From: CAYZJB01 sp964602985
GTDB taxonomy: Bacteria; CLD3; SB21
Direction of reading: 5' to 3'
Assembly: GCA_964602985.1 (NCBI GenBank)
Contig: CAZRTJ010000005.1
Coordinates: 1 to 64,000 of the forward strand
DNA: 64,000 nucleotides
Position numbers and translations under genes: made by a program. Positions 9,118 through 18,962 of the stretch are shown one piece after another. How positions within the stretch are numbered: position 1 is the stretch's first letter; every line of letters starts with the position of its first letter. The notes beneath the pieces were generated by a model that did no database searches, had not been told where the DNA came from, and worked only from the letters and a program-made list of their open reading frames with translations.

Positions 9118-10842
9118 TTACTTCAACAACATCAATCGCCGGGAGGAAACAAATCCCGACGCGGACAGTCGCACCACATACACTCCCGAGGCCAATTCGC
9201 TTCCACGATCATCGCGTCCGTTCCACTGCACCTCCACCCGACTGAGCGGATCGAGAACCTCATCCACCAGCCGCCGCACGCGCTGTCCAAGCATGTTGTA
9301 CACCTCCAGGCGGACACGCCCTCGTGTCGGCACGTCAAAACGAATCGTGGTTTCCGGATTGAAAGGATTTGGAAAATTGGGATACAGACGGAAGGTCGTC
9401 GGAATAACCAGCCGCGGATCCACTACGTCTCCGTAGACATTGATCGCGGCGGCCGCGTTCACGATGCCATATCCGTAAAGATTATTCGGCGTGGGATCCG
9501 AATCGGATGACGATTTTGCCGCGGTGGAGAGCAATGCCCACTTCACCTGCGAAGGAGTAAGACTCGGATGGGCGGACAGGATCTGCGCACAAACCCCCGC
9601 AACCAGCGGACACGAGAAAGACGTACCGGACAAATTGTCATAAAAATCCTGATTCGAGGAGGCCACTCGGACGCCCACGCCGGGCGCCATGACGTCCGGT
9701 TTGATTTTGCCTTTTGTCGTCGGACCGACGGAGCTGAACGAGGCCCGCAAACCGGAATTCCCGACGGCGCCGGCCGTGATCACGCTGTCGCCATCGGCCG
9801 GCCCGCTGAGCGAATTCGGCGAGCGGATTCCTTCATTACCGGCGGAGTTCACTACGATCACTCCCAGACTGACGGCCAGATTCGCGGCTTTTGTTATGGG
9901 CATGGAATCGCCGGACATCCAGAACGCGTCGTAATTGCGCGGCGATCCCGCATCCATCTGCAAATAACCCAACGAACTGCTTACGATATCCACCCCCAGG
10001 GCTTCCGCCCATTCGATCGCCGCGATCCAGTTATCTTCCTCCAGCGAAGTCTCCGATTGCGTGTTTTCGGTCTTGGCCAGAATGAACTGACTGCGGAACG
10101 CCGGCCCGATCATCGCTCCCGGATCGTACCCCGCCAGTACGGACAGCGTCGCCGTACCATGATCCCCAAACCCCATGTCTCCCTCATCCGACACATCGTC
10201 ATCTTCATTCACAAAATCGTACGCATCCACGATGCGAAGACTATCGAACACGCGATGCCCGAGATTGTCAAATCCCGTATCGAAGACACCGATCGTCACG
10301 CCGTCGCCCGCCACGCCGGCATCATGGACCAGGGGAACCTTGATCGTATTCAACTGACTGAACGAGGCGCCGTACCACGCAGTGTCCACCGCTGACCTGA
10401 CCAAGGTCCGGGGCCGATGGTCCGCTTCGCGAGGCTCTTGTCCACGGGAATAGCCCGCCACCCCGGAAACCGATCGGACCCATGGAAATTCCCGGATCTT
10501 CGCGACGGATTGCGCATCCGCGAAACCGCTGACCGCATTGAGCCAGCGCGACGTCCGACGAATCTCCAAACCCGCTTGAGACAATTCCCTCACGTAGCGT
10601 TCACGCACCGGTAGATCGACGTGGGCCGGAATCGAGCGGCCTCTCCGCTCCCGCCGCGCCTGCGTCTGTTCAGATACCGCGATCTTTTCGTGTGACTCTT
10701 TGTCGCGAAGAAATACCCACACGACGGCGCGACCGTCTTGTGCCATTTCCAATTGCTTCCACACGCCCGGGGAGACGACCACGCGCGATTCCTCCGGACT
10801 CACCCACACCAACGACACCAACAACACCAGTCCGATTCTCAT
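9118..10842 (-). CDS. Secreted S8 subtilisin-like protease with T9SS/FlgD-like C-terminal tail
   Basis: A 574-residue protease. A signal peptide precedes an inhibitor-like propeptide (to about residue 130). The S8 catalytic core has Asp in GVFDTGFD, His in FGDHGTATLSVLAG and Ser in LSGTSFSCPLVAGV. The last ~85 residues form a FlgD-like beta domain beginning LYPNFPNPFNPETTIRF and ending with YVVRLSASG, the form used for type IX-style secretion or surface anchoring in FCB bacteria. The start overlaps the ligA stop as ATGA. It probably degrades protein outside the cell. Co-location with ligA looks incidental. This gene is the best phylogenetic marker in the window. Confidence 0.93.
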   Translation of the reverse strand: MRIGLVLLVSLVWVSPEESRVVVSPGVWKQLEMAQDGRAVVWVFLRDKESHEKIAVSEQTQARRERRGRSIPAHVDLPVRERYVRELSQAGLEIRRTSRWLNAVSGFADAQSVAKIREFPWVRSVSGVAGYSRGQEPREADHRPRTLVRSAVDTAWYGASFSQLNTIKVPLVHDAGVAGDGVTIGVFDTGFDNLGHRVFDSLRIVDAYDFVNEDDDVSDEGDMGFGDHGTATLSVLAGYDPGAMIGPAFRSQFILAKTENTQSETSLEEDNWIAAIEWAEALGVDIVSSSLGYLQMDAGSPRNYDAFWMSGDSMPITKAANLAVSLGVIVVNSAGNEGIRSPNSLSGPADGDSVITAGAVGNSGLRASFSSVGPTTKGKIKPDVMAPGVGVRVASSNQDFYDNLSGTSFSCPLVAGVCAQILSAHPSLTPSQVKWALLSTAAKSSSDSDPTPNNLYGYGIVNAAAAINVYGDVVDPRLVIPTTFRLYPNFPNPFNPETTIRFDVPTRGRVRLEVYNMLGQRVRRLVDEVLDPLSRVEVQWNGRDDRGSELASGVYVVRLSASGFVSSRRLMLLK

Positions 10843-12842
10843 TCCATCATCCTTTGGAAAGTTTCTTCGTCGATCACCGTGACGCCCAGCTCACGGGCTT
10901 TGGCTAATTTCGATCCGGCATCCTCACCCGCGAGGACAAAATCAGTCTTCTTGCTGACACTTCCGCTCACCTTCCCGCCCCGCCATTCGATCCATTTCGA
11001 TGCTTCCTCACGACTCAGTGTGGGCAGGGTTCCGGTCAACACAAATGTCTTTCCCGCGAACACCTGCCGAATGCCCGCCGCCTGCGGATCCTCCCGATAC
11101 CTGGTGGCAACCCCGGCCCGCACGAGTTTGGCGAGCACTCGTTTGGAATCGGGATTTCGAAAAAACGCCGCGATGCTGCCCGCCATTTTTTCTCCGACGC
11201 CATCCACAGCAAGCAGTTCCGCTTCGTTGGCCTGCTGAATGACTTCCAGACTCTTGAAGTGCGCCGCCAGATCTTTGGCGCTCTCCTCTCCGACAAAACG
11301 AATTCCCAAACCAAACAACAGACGCTCCAGCGAGCGGCTCTTGCTGTCCTCGATGGCATCGAGAAGATTCTGCGCGCTCTTGTCTCCCATCCGTTCGAGT
11401 TCGACCAGCGCCGATTTCTTCAACATATACAAATCTGCGCAGTCGTGGATCAGTCCCGCATCCACCAGTTGCGCCACCACCGCTTCCCCGAGATTGGCGA
11501 TGTCCATCGCATGCCGCGAACTGTAGTGTTCGATGCGCCGTTTGACTTGCGCGTCGCAGGACAGATTCTCACATCGCCTGGAACTCTCGTCCCTGGTAAT
11601 TTCGTGCCCGCACACCGGGCATGTGGTTGGAAATTGAAATGGCCTCGCGGAGGAGGGACGTTTGGATTCGATCACCTGCGTGACTTTCGGGATGACATCG
11701 CCGCCTTTTTCTATCCACACATAGTCACCGACGCGGATATCCTTTTCGCGGATAAAATCTTCATTGTGCAGGGTCGCCCGGCTGATCGTCGAGCCTGCCA
11801 GAAACACAGGCTCCAGTTCCGCGACGGGGCTGATCGTCCCGGTCCGACCCACCTGCAAAGCAATGTCTGTCACACGGGTTTCAACCTGCTGAGCCTTGAA
11901 CTTGAAAGCAATTGCCCAACGGGGGGATTTTGCCGTAGCCCCGAGAATTTCCTGTTGAGAGAGTTTGTTCACCTTGACGACGACTCCGTCGATGTCAAAT
12001 GGCAAATCGTTTCGCTTCGACTCCCATTCGCGGCAGTAGTCCATGACGGCGTCGAGCGACGGACATTTCCTGGCCGTCTTCATGACGGGAAAGCGCATCT
12101 CCTCCAGCGCGTGCAGGCCGTCTTCGTGGGACGCCAGACTCTCACGACGACCCAGTGTACGCAGGTAGTACGAAAGAAATCTCAGCGGTCGTGTCGCGAC
12201 TTCCCTCGGATCCTGGAGTTTCAGCGTCCCCGCCGATGAGTTGCGCGGATTGGCAAAGGGCGCCTCTCCGGCGTCGATTCTGCGCTGATTCAGAGCCTGG
12301 AAATCCGTTCGGTACATTAACACTTCTCCACGCACCTCGAAAGACTCTGCAACGGGTTTGCGGATCTCCAGCGGGATCGAACGGATGGTCCGCAAATTGG
12401 GCGTAACGTCTTCGCCTTGCTCCCCGTCTCCGCGGGTGAGGCCGCGGACGAGTCTGCCGCGCTCGTAAATCAAACTGATCGCAACGCCGTCGAACTTGAG
12501 TTCGCACAGATACTCGTATGAGGCCCCTTCCAACAACTCTCTCACACGGCGGTCAAACTCCGCCAGGTCCTGCTCATCGTAACTGTTGCTCAGGCTCATC
12601 ATGGGCTGAACGTGTCGGACGGTCGGAAAATTTTTCGTCAGATCCGACCCCACACGTCTGCTGGGCGATTCCGGAGTAATGAGCGAAGGATGGGCATTCT
12701 CCAGTTCGATCAGCCTCGTCATCATCCGATCGAACTCCTCGTCTGCGATCGACGGTTGATTCAGTACGTAGTACCGGTAGTTGTGTTCATCCAGAACACG
12801 ACGCAAGCGCGCGATTTCTTTTTCCGCAGACTCCACCGTCAT
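10839..12842 (-). CDS. ligA: NAD-dependent DNA ligase
   Basis: A 667-residue LigA of normal length. The N-terminal Ia domain (NYRYYVLNQPSIADEEFDRM) is followed by the adenylation domain with nucleophile Lys116 in CELKFDGVAI. An OB fold, a four-Cys zinc finger (CPVC...CENLSC), helix-hairpin-helix repeats (LLAVDGVGEKMAGSI) and a C-terminal BRCT domain (KTFVLTGTLPTLSREEASKW) complete the order. It seals nicks at Okazaki fragments and in repair using NAD. The chosen ATG overlaps the stop of the radical SAM gene (ATGA); five extra upstream codons are possible but less likely. It is co-transcribed with the subtilase downstream. Confidence 0.98.
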   Translation of the reverse strand: MTVESAEKEIARLRRVLDEHNYRYYVLNQPSIADEEFDRMMTRLIELENAHPSLITPESPSRRVGSDLTKNFPTVRHVQPMMSLSNSYDEQDLAEFDRRVRELLEGASYEYLCELKFDGVAISLIYERGRLVRGLTRGDGEQGEDVTPNLRTIRSIPLEIRKPVAESFEVRGEVLMYRTDFQALNQRRIDAGEAPFANPRNSSAGTLKLQDPREVATRPLRFLSYYLRTLGRRESLASHEDGLHALEEMRFPVMKTARKCPSLDAVMDYCREWESKRNDLPFDIDGVVVKVNKLSQQEILGATAKSPRWAIAFKFKAQQVETRVTDIALQVGRTGTISPVAELEPVFLAGSTISRATLHNEDFIREKDIRVGDYVWIEKGGDVIPKVTQVIESKRPSSARPFQFPTTCPVCGHEITRDESSRRCENLSCDAQVKRRIEHYSSRHAMDIANLGEAVVAQLVDAGLIHDCADLYMLKKSALVELERMGDKSAQNLLDAIEDSKSRSLERLLFGLGIRFVGEESAKDLAAHFKSLEVIQQANEAELLAVDGVGEKMAGSIAAFFRNPDSKRVLAKLVRAGVATRYREDPQAAGIRQVFAGKTFVLTGTLPTLSREEASKWIEWRGGKVSGSVSKKTDFVLAGEDAGSKLAKARELGVTVIDEETFQRMME

Positions 12843-14278
12843 GAAGCGCGCACCCAATTCCGTATCAGTCGGGCGCCGTACGTCGCGAAGAGCATCAACT
12901 GGCGGGGAGAACGAATCTTCCCCAACGTGTGGAGAACGAATCGGGGAGAAAAATACAGCCGCCGGATTCCTTCCTTCCGATAGCGCAGAATCTCGTCCCG
13001 CGTCAGATGGATCGTTCCGATCGGAGGATCGTCGAAATAATCATGTCCCAGATTTGAAGAGGTCATCAATCCCATTTCGGTTGCGATACGGTGCAGTACG
13101 GTCCCTTCGTACGGCACGGCAATGTGAAGTTCTGCGAAATCACAGCGCAGTTCCGCGGCCAGATCCAGCGTGCGTTCGATGGCCAGGCGGTCCTCCCACG
13201 GCAGACCGATCAGAAAAAAGCCGTAGCACTGCAACCCGGCATTTTTCACGAGTCTCACAGCCTCCCGTGCATCTTCGACGGTTGCATCTTTTCGCATTCG
13301 CCGGAGAGAATCCGGATCGCCGCTCTCGAATCCGAAAGCCACCAGCCAACAGCCCGCTTTTCTCATCCACTGCAGGCGTTCTTCATCGATCGTGTCCGCG
13401 CGGCTGTTGGCTACCCACCGGATATCCAGCCCGCGGCGGAGGATCTCCTGACAAAGTTCGATCACGAATTTCTTGTTGATCGTGAATGTGTCGGCTTTCA
13501 GAAAGAAATTCCGGATCCCAAATCGCGTCACACATTCTTCCATTTCATCCACGACATTGGCCGGTGACCGCTGTCGCACACGGGCCCCGGAAATCAGCGG
13601 CGTCAGACAGAAAATACAGCGGCTGGGACACCCCCGCGCCGTCTGGATCGTCGCCTGCGGCTCGCCGGTGTCGGGTCGAACGTACAATTCGTTCCGCATG
13701 AGATCTCGCGCGGGGAAGGGAATCGTATCGAGGTCCTCCACGAAGGCCTTGGGCGCATTCCGCACGAATTCCCCACGATCGCCTCGACGGATGACCCCCT
13801 GCACCTTCGCCAAATCCGCGCCATGCATCCACGCGCCGAGCACGTCCCCCAGGATCGTCTCCGCTTCGCCAAAGAGAGCTGCATCCATGTCGCGAAATCG
13901 CGAATCATTCCACACAGCGACTTCGATCGATTGGAACAACGCTCCCTTGGCCACGGTCCTGACGGCGGCCCGATGCGCTTTCGCGAGCTCAAAGGCGCGC
14001 ATATCCTGCAGGATGGTTGCTGTGGTCACGCTCATCACGATCGCATCCGGACAATCCACGACAAGATCGCTCGCATAGTCCGACCACGTCTTGCATTCGG
14101 CCGGATAATCGCGAATGGAGACCCGACAGCCCAGTTGTCGGGCCACCGCCGCCATCATACCCAGGTCATTCGGCGCGCGAAGCGATGTTGCCGACGATCC
14201 GCTGATGTTCCCCTGCGATCGATCTTCCCCTCGCTGATACAGCGGGCCCGGTGGATTAAGAAACCAGACGTTCATCAT
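12839..14278 (-). CDS. B12-binding-type radical SAM protein
   Basis: A 479-residue enzyme. The N-terminal ~150 residues look like a cobalamin-binding Rossmann region (FLNPPGP, DAIVMSVTTATI). The radical SAM core follows, with the cluster ligands in ARGCPSRCIFC (CxxxCxxC) and later GFESGDPDSLRRMRK and YGFFLIGLPWE. This layout is that of the large BchE/P-methylase-like class; the substrate cannot be read from sequence. The start was placed at the ATG sharing one base with the upstream UbiA stop (TAATG). Its tight coupling to a UbiA-type polyprenyl transferase suggests lipid or lipid-linked sugar chemistry, which is inference. Confidence 0.88.
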   Translation of the reverse strand: MMNVWFLNPPGPLYQRGEDRSQGNISGSSATSLRAPNDLGMMAAVARQLGCRVSIRDYPAECKTWSDYASDLVVDCPDAIVMSVTTATILQDMRAFELAKAHRAAVRTVAKGALFQSIEVAVWNDSRFRDMDAALFGEAETILGDVLGAWMHGADLAKVQGVIRRGDRGEFVRNAPKAFVEDLDTIPFPARDLMRNELYVRPDTGEPQATIQTARGCPSRCIFCLTPLISGARVRQRSPANVVDEMEECVTRFGIRNFFLKADTFTINKKFVIELCQEILRRGLDIRWVANSRADTIDEERLQWMRKAGCWLVAFGFESGDPDSLRRMRKDATVEDAREAVRLVKNAGLQCYGFFLIGLPWEDRLAIERTLDLAAELRCDFAELHIAVPYEGTVLHRIATEMGLMTSSNLGHDYFDDPPIGTIHLTRDEILRYRKEGIRRLYFSPRFVLHTLGKIRSPRQLMLFATYGARLIRNWVRAS

Positions 14279-15189
14279 TACCACAGACTCGCATGGACAT
14301 CCAGCAGCATGAGCGTCCCCCAAATCACCACGCCGGTCATCAGAGGTCCATCACGGAGAATCATTCGCGTATGTTCTTCCCGCTCTTCGTTGTCGTAGAC
14401 GATGGCGAGATACCTGAAAATTCCAAACACGACGACGGCTACACTACCGACCAACGCGTACTTGTTCTCCCATCCACTCTTCGTCCATACATACCCGACG
14501 TACGACATGACGGCAAGCGTGGCGGAAATCGTGATGAAAATATCCAGCAAGAACGGCGTGTATTCCGCGTGGATGGCGCCCGGAACATTTTCGTCGTAAT
14601 ACACCTCGTACCGCCGCTTGGCAAAGGCGATTAACAGCGAGAGAAAGAACGTGGACAACACAATCCACGGCGAGGGTTGCACGTCGATCACAGCGGCGCC
14701 CGCATGCAATCGAAGGACGAATCCCACCGCAATGACGAGCGAATCCACGATCAGGATTTTCTTGAGAACGACCGTGTACAGGACATTGCTCACCAGATAC
14801 AGAACGACGATCCACAACAATGTCCGATCCAGCGCCACCGCCGCCATCAGCGACAGCACGGCCAGCGCGACGGCCATGCGGATCGCGCCGCCCGTCGAGA
14901 TCAGGCCGCGCGTGATCGGTCGAAAGAACTTTGACGGGTGCAGTGCATCCGCCTTCCGGTCCCGTACGTCATTGACCAGGTAAATGGAACTGGCGGCCAG
15001 ACAGAATATCGCAAATGCCGCCGCCACCGTCCACAAAGCCGTTGCTTCCCCTACCTTGGCCGTAAACAGGAGCGGGGCGAGGACGAAGGCGTTTTTCATC
15101 CAATGCAGGGGCCGAAGCGCCTGCCAAAAATCGGCCGCTCGCGCCGCGTGCGCAGGCTCCTGGAGGGTCGTGGGTTCGTCGGCCTTCAT
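14278..15189 (-). CDS. UbiA-family prenyltransferase, DPPR synthase-like
   Basis: A 303-residue integral membrane protein with about eight helices. The first prenyl-diphosphate site reads LVNDVRDRKADALHPSKFFR, followed by PITRG. The NDxxDxxxD plus HPxK.FRPI pattern is characteristic of the decaprenyl-phosphate phosphoribosyltransferase branch of UbiA, which attaches phosphoribose to a polyprenyl phosphate. A second Asp-rich site (YDNEEREEHTRM) is near the C-terminus. The substrate call rests on this motif only. It lies 27 bases after the methyltransferase-MTHFR gene and is coupled to the radical SAM gene by TAATG. Confidence 0.88.
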   Translation of the reverse strand: MKADEPTTLQEPAHAARAADFWQALRPLHWMKNAFVLAPLLFTAKVGEATALWTVAAAFAIFCLAASSIYLVNDVRDRKADALHPSKFFRPITRGLISTGGAIRMAVALAVLSLMAAVALDRTLLWIVVLYLVSNVLYTVVLKKILIVDSLVIAVGFVLRLHAGAAVIDVQPSPWIVLSTFFLSLLIAFAKRRYEVYYDENVPGAIHAEYTPFLLDIFITISATLAVMSYVGYVWTKSGWENKYALVGSVAVVVFGIFRYLAIVYDNEEREEHTRMILRDGPLMTGVVIWGTLMLLDVHASLW

Positions 15190-15216
15190 GACTCTTTCTT
15201 TGCTCTATCCTACATT

Positions 15217-17049
15217 TTACAAAACAGCCAGGACTTCAAACGCCATTTCGAATCGATTAAAGGGCGGCATCACATACACGCCGTCCACCATCCCCTTGGC
15301 TTCCTTCAGGAATTCCGCAGCCAGCCGAATGCCCGTTTCCACTCCGCGGTCACCCGCCTTTTCCATTTGGTCTCGTACGCTATCGGGAATCTGGATATCT
15401 GGAATTTCATAATGCATGAAATTGGCGTGTTTCGCGTTCTTCAGCGGCATGATGCCGACCAAGACCGGAATTCGTCCTTTGTAGCGTTTGGCAAATTCCT
15501 CCAGTGGATGCAGATCGTACAACACCTGGGTCATGGCGAACTCCGCACCGGCCGCGATCTTCTGTTCGTACCGGTCCCATTCACGATTCAAATCGACAGC
15601 GGTCGGATTGGCCGCGCAGGCGCGAAGAAAATTCGTCTTGGCGCCGACCGGCTTGTTTGCCAGGTCCAGCCCGGTGTTCAACTGCGTCATGAGTTTTAGC
15701 AACCCGATCGAATCCACGTCGAAGACTCCCGTGGCGTGCGGATAATCACCGACAATGGGCGGATCCCCTGTAATCGCCAGCAGGGTCCGGATATTCAACA
15801 CATGCGCGCTCATGAGTTCTGACTGCATGGCCAGCAAATTCCGATCCCGACAGGAGAAATGAAGGATGGTTTCGATGTGGACCGATTCCTTGATCAGCGA
15901 CGCCATGGCGAGAGGCGTCATTCCCGCTTTGGCCAGAGGATTATCGGCGATGTTGATGGCGTCGACTCCCTGTTGCTTGCAAAGAACCGCACCCTCGACG
16001 ACCTTCTCGTACAACAATCCCCGCGGCGGATCCAATTCCACGCTGGTCACGAACTTCCCGGATTGAAATTTGGCCGCCAGTGAGGAGGAAGCGGTCGTCA
16101 CCAGTTGTCCCTCCTTCGGCTCGTCCGCCTCCACGACTTTCACGCCCGATTTTCGTGGAACCGGCGCGCACACGCCGAGGCTTTGACGAATACTCCGCAC
16201 ATGGTCCGGCGTCGTGCCGCAACAGCCTCCGACAATGTTGGCCCCAGCGGCGACAAAACGCTTCGCAAAATCGCCAAAATACTCTGCCGACGCGAGATAC
16301 AAATACCGACCGCCCACCACGCGCGGCATACCCGCATTGGGCTGGATCGAGATCGGCGCATCCGTCCCCGCCGCCATCCGTTCCAATACGTCCAGCAGGA
16401 TCTGCGGACCGACGGAGCAATTGGCCCCGACGACGTCCGCCCCGTTCTCATGCAGAATGCGGACCGCGTCGGCCGGCTTGTTGCCCATCAGCGTTTTGCC
16501 TTCGTCATTAAAACTCAACTGCGCGACGATCGGAATGCTCGACGACAAAGATCGCGCCGCCAGCACCGCCTGTAACGCTTCGGTCACATCAGACATCGTT
16601 TCCACCATGATCAGATCGACGCCCGCCTCCAGCAGAACTTCAATCTGCTCGCGGAAGAACTGTTGAGCGTCGGAGCGTGTGATTTTGCCGATCGGTTCCA
16701 GCGGTTTCCCCAACGGACCCACCGACCCGGCGATCCAGATCTTTCGATCGGGCACGCGATCTGCCACAGCCCGCGCCAATCGCACGCCCTCGCGATTGAT
16801 GTCTGCCAGTTTGTCTTCGGCGCCGTGGTGCGCCAGGCGGAGAAAATTCCCGCCAAACGTATTGGTTTCCACGATATCCGCACCGGCGTCGATATACGAT
16901 CGGTGAATGCGCGATATGATTTCAGGATGGCTCAAATTGACTTCATCAAAACAATGATCGAACGATATGCCCGACTCGTACAGCATCGTGCCCATCGCTC
17001 CATCGCAAATCAAAACGCGATTTTTCAGTTCTTCGAGAAACGGATGCAT
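15217..17049 (-). CDS. Homocysteine S-methyltransferase / methylenetetrahydrofolate reductase fusion
   Basis: A 610-residue bifunctional enzyme like Bacillus YitJ. Residues 1-290 form a homocysteine methyltransferase barrel with zinc-ligand cysteines in GANCSVGP and GGCCGTTPDH. Residues about 320-610 are an MTHFR barrel (VTSVELDPPRGLLYEK, LRACAANPTAVD). The pair reduces methylene-THF and passes a methyl group toward methionine. The start at 17049 has AGGAG four bases upstream; a longer N-terminus would run over this site. A -10-like TATATT lies at 17078..17073, so the gene may have its own promoter behind uvrC. Confidence 0.94.
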   Translation of the reverse strand: MHPFLEELKNRVLICDGAMGTMLYESGISFDHCFDEVNLSHPEIISRIHRSYIDAGADIVETNTFGGNFLRLAHHGAEDKLADINREGVRLARAVADRVPDRKIWIAGSVGPLGKPLEPIGKITRSDAQQFFREQIEVLLEAGVDLIMVETMSDVTEALQAVLAARSLSSSIPIVAQLSFNDEGKTLMGNKPADAVRILHENGADVVGANCSVGPQILLDVLERMAAGTDAPISIQPNAGMPRVVGGRYLYLASAEYFGDFAKRFVAAGANIVGGCCGTTPDHVRSIRQSLGVCAPVPRKSGVKVVEADEPKEGQLVTTASSSLAAKFQSGKFVTSVELDPPRGLLYEKVVEGAVLCKQQGVDAINIADNPLAKAGMTPLAMASLIKESVHIETILHFSCRDRNLLAMQSELMSAHVLNIRTLLAITGDPPIVGDYPHATGVFDVDSIGLLKLMTQLNTGLDLANKPVGAKTNFLRACAANPTAVDLNREWDRYEQKIAAGAEFAMTQVLYDLHPLEEFAKRYKGRIPVLVGIMPLKNAKHANFMHYEIPDIQIPDSVRDQMEKAGDRGVETGIRLAAEFLKEAKGMVDGVYVMPPFNRFEMAFEVLAVL

Positions 17050-17072
17050 GCAACTCCTATGCGATGACGGCC

Positions 17073-17078
17073 AATATA
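17073..17078 (-). promoter_or_regulatory. -10-like element before the methyltransferase-MTHFR gene
   Basis: On the minus strand this reads TATATTGGCC, matching the -10 and discriminator of other promoters in the window. The best -35 partner at 17-base spacing (GTTTCT) is poor. It lies 24 bases before the start codon, between uvrC and the fusion gene. Confidence 0.3.
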
Positions 17079-17093
17079 CGAAAAACAACAGAG

Positions 17094-18962
17094 TTAGAAA
17101 CCGGAATTTTCATCTTGCTTGTGCAGATGTTCAAAAATCGCGCGCGCTACGTCCGACGGCAGACCGGGCGTTGCAAGCAATTCATCCAGCGATGCCTCGG
17201 CGATCTTCCGAACACTGCCAAAGCGCACCAGCAGCATCTTCCGCCTTGCGGGCCCGACCCCGTCGATCCGATCCAACTCAGACTGAAGCGTTCTTCGTCC
17301 TCTGGTGGCACGGTGAAAGGTGATCGCAAACCGATGCGCTTCGTCACGAACCTGCTGAAGCAGTTTGAGGGAGGAGGAGGTTTTTGGAATCATGATGGAA
17401 TCACTAATGTCCGGCACAAACACCTCCTCCATTCGCTTGGCCAGGCCGATGACCGCCTGGCCGTCGGATCCGGCTTTGGATACGAGAATTCCCAGTCCCT
17501 CCAGCGCGCTCACAGCCGCCGACAACTGCCCTTTGCCGCCATCAATCACGATCAGGTCCGGCATGTCGTCTGCTTCCTTCAATACCCGAAGGTACCGTCG
17601 CATCACCACCTCGTGCATCGACGCAAAATCGTCGGGACCCTGCACGGTTTTGACGTGAAACTTCCGATACTCGCTCTTCTTCGGTTTGCCTTCGACAAAG
17701 ACAACCATCGAAGAGACGGGATCGTTTCCCTGGATATTCGAATTATCAAAACACTCGATCCGACGCGGCAATCCCGGCAGGTTCAAATCTCTCTTCAAAC
17801 TCTCCAACACGCGCGGGACAAATTGCTCGCGGGCTTTCAGCTTTTCCAGTTTCAAGTCTCCCAGCAGCAATTCTGCATTGCGCCCACACATCTGAACGAG
17901 TTTGAACTTGTCTCCGATTTTCGGAACCACCCATTCCACCCGATCGCCGCGCTTTTCGATCAGCCAGGATTCCAACCCGCCGGCATCTGGCAAAGGGAAT
18001 GGCAGATACACTTCCTCCGGCACAAAATCGGTCTGCAGATAGTAGGTGGTTAACAGTGTTTCCAGGATTTCTTCCTGAGTCTTGTCCGACGTCTTGGAGA
18101 AGAAGAAATGTTGGCGTCCAATCATTTTTCCGTCACGAATGCGGAAGATGACACCGCAGGCCTCGTCGTCGTCCACGGCCACAGCGGCGACGTCCTTGTC
18201 GGTCAGATCCGCAAAAACGATTTTTTGAGAAGACGTGTAGGTTTCCATCCGGGCGATCCGGTCCCGCAACACCGCGGCCTCTTCAAATTTCATGTCCTCT
18301 GCGAACGCGTTCATTTCGTCCCGCAAGGATTTCAACAGTTCCGATGTACGCCCGGCCAGAAATCGCCGCATCTGAGCGATCATGTTCCCATACGTCGCGG
18401 CGTCCACCAGTCCCTGACACGGGCCCTGGCATTTCTGAATGTGGTAGTCCAGACACAATTTGACTTTGCGGCCCTCGATCATCTCCTGCGTGAAGGTGTG
18501 CGTGCAACTGCGGATGGGAAACAACTGGTGCAGGATTCGTAGCGTTTCGCGCAGATTCGCCACATCCGTGTACGGTCCAAAGAAGGTCCCTCCGTCTCTG
18601 GTCTTCTCCCGCGTCACGTAGATCCGGGGAAATAACTCGTCCGTGATTTTGATATACGGATAACTCCGATCGTCCTTCAGCGCGATGTTGTACCGGGGAC
18701 GATGTTCCTTGATGAGATTGGATTCGAGGATTAGCGCTTCGGTTTCCGAGTCGGTCTGGATGACCTCGACATCGGCGATGCGGGAGACCAGGCGCTGCAA
18801 CTTGGCGTCGTCGCGACGAGACTCGTGGAAGTATTGCCGGACGCGATGCCGCAGCACCCGCGCTTTCCCGACATACAGGATGTTCCCGTCGCGATCCTTG
18901 AACAAGTAACAACCGGGAGTCTTGGGAAGATGCTCGAGCTTGTCGGGAAGATCATCCGGCAT
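17094..18962 (-). CDS. uvrC: UvrABC system protein C
   Basis: A 622-residue excinuclease subunit of normal length. The N-terminal GIY-YIG nuclease (TPGCYLFKDRDGNILYVGKA) makes the 3' incision. A UVR helix hairpin for UvrB binding follows (EDMKFEEAAVLRDRIARMET), then the RNase H-like domain for 5' incision (IECFDNSNIQG, VIDGGKGQL) and a C-terminal tandem helix-hairpin-helix (IDGVGPARRKMLLVRFGS). The start shares one base with the stop of the preceding 98-residue gene (TAATG), so the two are coupled. Confidence 0.98.
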   Translation of the reverse strand: MPDDLPDKLEHLPKTPGCYLFKDRDGNILYVGKARVLRHRVRQYFHESRRDDAKLQRLVSRIADVEVIQTDSETEALILESNLIKEHRPRYNIALKDDRSYPYIKITDELFPRIYVTREKTRDGGTFFGPYTDVANLRETLRILHQLFPIRSCTHTFTQEMIEGRKVKLCLDYHIQKCQGPCQGLVDAATYGNMIAQMRRFLAGRTSELLKSLRDEMNAFAEDMKFEEAAVLRDRIARMETYTSSQKIVFADLTDKDVAAVAVDDDEACGVIFRIRDGKMIGRQHFFFSKTSDKTQEEILETLLTTYYLQTDFVPEEVYLPFPLPDAGGLESWLIEKRGDRVEWVVPKIGDKFKLVQMCGRNAELLLGDLKLEKLKAREQFVPRVLESLKRDLNLPGLPRRIECFDNSNIQGNDPVSSMVVFVEGKPKKSEYRKFHVKTVQGPDDFASMHEVVMRRYLRVLKEADDMPDLIVIDGGKGQLSAAVSALEGLGILVSKAGSDGQAVIGLAKRMEEVFVPDISDSIMIPKTSSSLKLLQQVRDEAHRFAITFHRATRGRRTLQSELDRIDGVGPARRKMLLVRFGSVRKIAEASLDELLATPGLPSDVARAIFEHLHKQDENSGF

